Shown: piece by piece, positions 62,674-64,000 of the stretch | How the letters are laid out: each line of letters begins with the position of its first letter | How positions within the stretch are numbered: position 1 is the first letter of the stretch | Assembly (NCBI GenBank): GCA_963693305.1 | Contig: OY855914.1 | Coordinates: 17,174,899-17,238,898 of the forward strand | Direction: 5' to 3' | DNA length: 64,000 nt | DNA from: Meandrina meandrites | Lineage: Eukaryota > Cnidaria > Anthozoa > Scleractinia > Meandrinidae | Program-made: the position numbers and the translations under genes | The notes under the pieces: generated by a model | The model's database searches: none | What the model saw: only the letters and a program-made list of their open reading frames with translations | Told to the model about the DNA's origin: nothing

Positions 62674-63977
62674 GATGGATGAGAAACTCGCAACTCTGGC
62701 AGATATTCCTCCCCGCGCCGAAGCGCATTCCTCGGCCGAAATTTGACGTGGCAACACCCAACGCAGTCCACCAGGCGGACCTTCTTTTTCTGCCGCACGA
62801 CAAACTGCCCCGCGGGCGCAAAGTTTTCAAATATGCCCTCACCGTTGTCGATGTGGCCAGCCGCAACAAAGAGGCTGAACCCTTGACCTCGAAAAATTCT
62901 GATGAAGTTGCCCTGGCTTTTAAGATAATTTACAAGCGCGCCCCTCTGAAATGGCCTCAACTGCTGCAGGTTGACCCTGGACCAGAATTCAGGGGCGCTG
63001 TTACAAAGGAAATGGAAAATCACAAAACGTACATTCGTCGCGGGCGAATTGACATTCACCGTGACCAAGCCATTGTTGAACGTTTCAAGCGCACCCTGGC
63101 TGAGCGCTTGTTCCGGCACCAGTACGCCGTTGAAATGCGCCTGCCCGAGGGCCAGCGGTAAAGACGTTGGTAAAAAGGCTTCCTGAAGTTGTGGCCGCTC
63201 TTAACAACGAGCTCAGTTGGTAGAGCGCCGGACTTCTGTGCGGGAGGTCTAGGGTTCGAGCCCAGACCGGACCAACACTCCGGGTCTTAAAATAACTGAG
63301 GAGAATGTGCTGCCTTTGTGATGACATCTGCAAATGGTTAGACATTCTAGTCTTCTCGGAAAAGGACGATAAACCGTAGGTCCCGTCTCCTCCATCTTCA
63401 AAGGCTATGGTCAGCAGGGGACGTTAAAATCCCACACACTTATCGCAAAGAGTAGGGCATGGAGTTCCCGGTGTTGTGGTCTGGTCTTGTTCCGAAATTA
63501 CATTGGGGGCATCTGTAAAAATAAATCCTCATTCGTTGTAAACCGCTTAATTGCAGTCTGTCTAAGACCCCCGCAAAGTGTTGTAAAGCGCATTGAGCAT
63601 ATGGAAATGCGCTATATAAATACCGTCATTATTATTATTATTATTATTACCGGCCAGAAACCCGCCGTTGCCATCAAAGAAAAAAATGTTTCTTCAAAGC
63701 CATCGACACCTTATTCGAGGCCTGTTGGGCAAAGGGAAATAAAGCTCCCTTCTCTCGTGCATGTTAGGTGTTTGTAACAACCTGGCGAGTTTGAGGGTTG
63801 TGTGAAAAGAGCCACTGATCCAATCTGGTCTTTGAAAGTTTACAACATTGAACGACCTTTTACCAAACCAAATCAGCCTGTTCTCTACTATTTGCACGAC
63901 GGGCCCAAGAGCGGCTTCGTGCGTGAAGAAAACTGCTGGTTGTGCCTCCAAACACCACTCTTCCTGCGGCTGATGTA
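62674..63977 (+). pseudogene. Maverick-type integrase, right copy (broken)
   Basis: The ATG at 62674 is followed by a deletion relative to the left copy. A long frame (62679-63161) then gives the catalytic core (VHQADLLFLPHDKLPRG, VDPGPEFRGA, DQAIVERFKRTLAERLF). The first acidic residue is in HQADLLF, the second in QVDPGPEF and the Glu in VERFKR. A SINE interrupts at 63209. The C-terminal part resumes at about 63652, with a stop at 63775-63777 and readable sequence (VYNIERPFTKPNQPVLYYL) to the TAA at 63975-63977. Confidence 0.75.
63209..63651 (+). mobile_element. tRNA-derived SINE in the integrase pseudogene
   Basis: The head is tRNA-like, with A box GAGCTCAGTTGGTAGAGCG (63209-63227) and B box GGTTCGAGCCC (63252-63262). 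A ~350 bp body ends GCGCTATATAAATACC and an (ATT)n tail (about 63627-63649). The element replaces about a dozen bases of integrase sequence relative to the left copy. tRNA-headed SINEs with (ATT)n tails depend on a LINE for mobility. Confidence 0.75.
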
Positions 63978-64000
63978 AACTAAATGTGAAATTCGATTGA

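Larger units (their letters stand above)
62052..63978. repeat. Right arm of the inverted duplication
   Basis: Opposite-orientation copy of 57836-59215. It starts within the small membrane gene (pseudogene 62052-62179), and includes a truncated version of the 58.63-59.05 kb gene and a decayed integrase. A SINE lengthens it. Confidence 0.7.

Noticed and set aside
63209..63280. Functional tRNA gene
   Set aside because: A and B boxes are present, but a ~350 bp body and an (ATT)n tail follow and it interrupts an integrase pseudogene, so it is a SINE.

Overview
The window looks like nuclear DNA of an invertebrate animal, most likely an anthozoan cnidarian (stony coral or sea anemone). The DNA is AT-rich and introns use GTAAGT/polypyrimidine-AG signals. 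Its repeats include Penelope-like, LINE, tRNA-SINE, TTAA-target DNA transposons and Polinton/Maverick-type virus-like elements, and the small-gene families on the right are ones I associate with cnidarians. The organism call is inference. No complete ordinary host gene is visible.

Left third (1-20 kb and 30.8-34.5 kb): non-coding, probably intronic. It holds a 5-copy tandem array of a ~0.6 kb unit (2.86-7.8 kb), several MITE-like elements, a Penelope remnant (12.8-13.35 kb) and simple repeats. Scattered along the + strand are at least nine places where a polypyrimidine tract and AG are followed after only 3, 6 or 12 bases by GTAAGT. These could be in-phase micro-exons.

20.1-30.8 kb: a nested stack. 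A LINE 3' end is split by a TTAA-flanked MITE-like element, which is itself split by an 8.16 kb TTAA-flanked transposon. That transposon has ~1.17 kb terminal inverted repeats (TIRs) and one spliced minus-strand gene for an RNase H-like transposase (three exons, 1175 codons).

34.8-63.98 kb: a decayed PolB/integrase element and its invaders. A protein-primed-type family B DNA polymerase gene starts at 35.2 kb and resumes at 54.4 kb. Between the two halves sits an 18,653 bp capsid-encoding Polinton (35724-54376) with 3.15-3.37 kb TIRs, intact genes and a 6 bp target duplication with one mismatch. It encodes integrase, penton-like protein, major capsid protein, adenain-type protease, packaging ATPase, a PLA2-like protein, GRF zinc-finger protein and about ten small proteins. 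I find no DNA polymerase in it. Its genes are packed in bacterial style: three 4-base start/stop overlaps and one 1-base overlap join integrase to capsid. Six small proteins carry sites matching the adenain cleavage pattern. Each TIR holds, from the outside in, a CCAAT/CRE/X-box/E-box cluster, a possible spliced ORF, a ~198 bp hairpin-bearing tandem array, a TATA box and a cloverleaf-like structure closed by a 12 bp stem. Beyond the polymerase pseudogene lie an inverted duplication of the broken integrase and membrane-protein genes, a tyrosine-recombinase element flanked by 9 bp direct repeats, and a tRNA-derived SINE.

The strongest candidate for a new system is the polymerase-less, virion-encoding Polinton sitting inside another element's polymerase gene (a possible satellite/helper relationship), together with the structured element duplicated in its TIRs.
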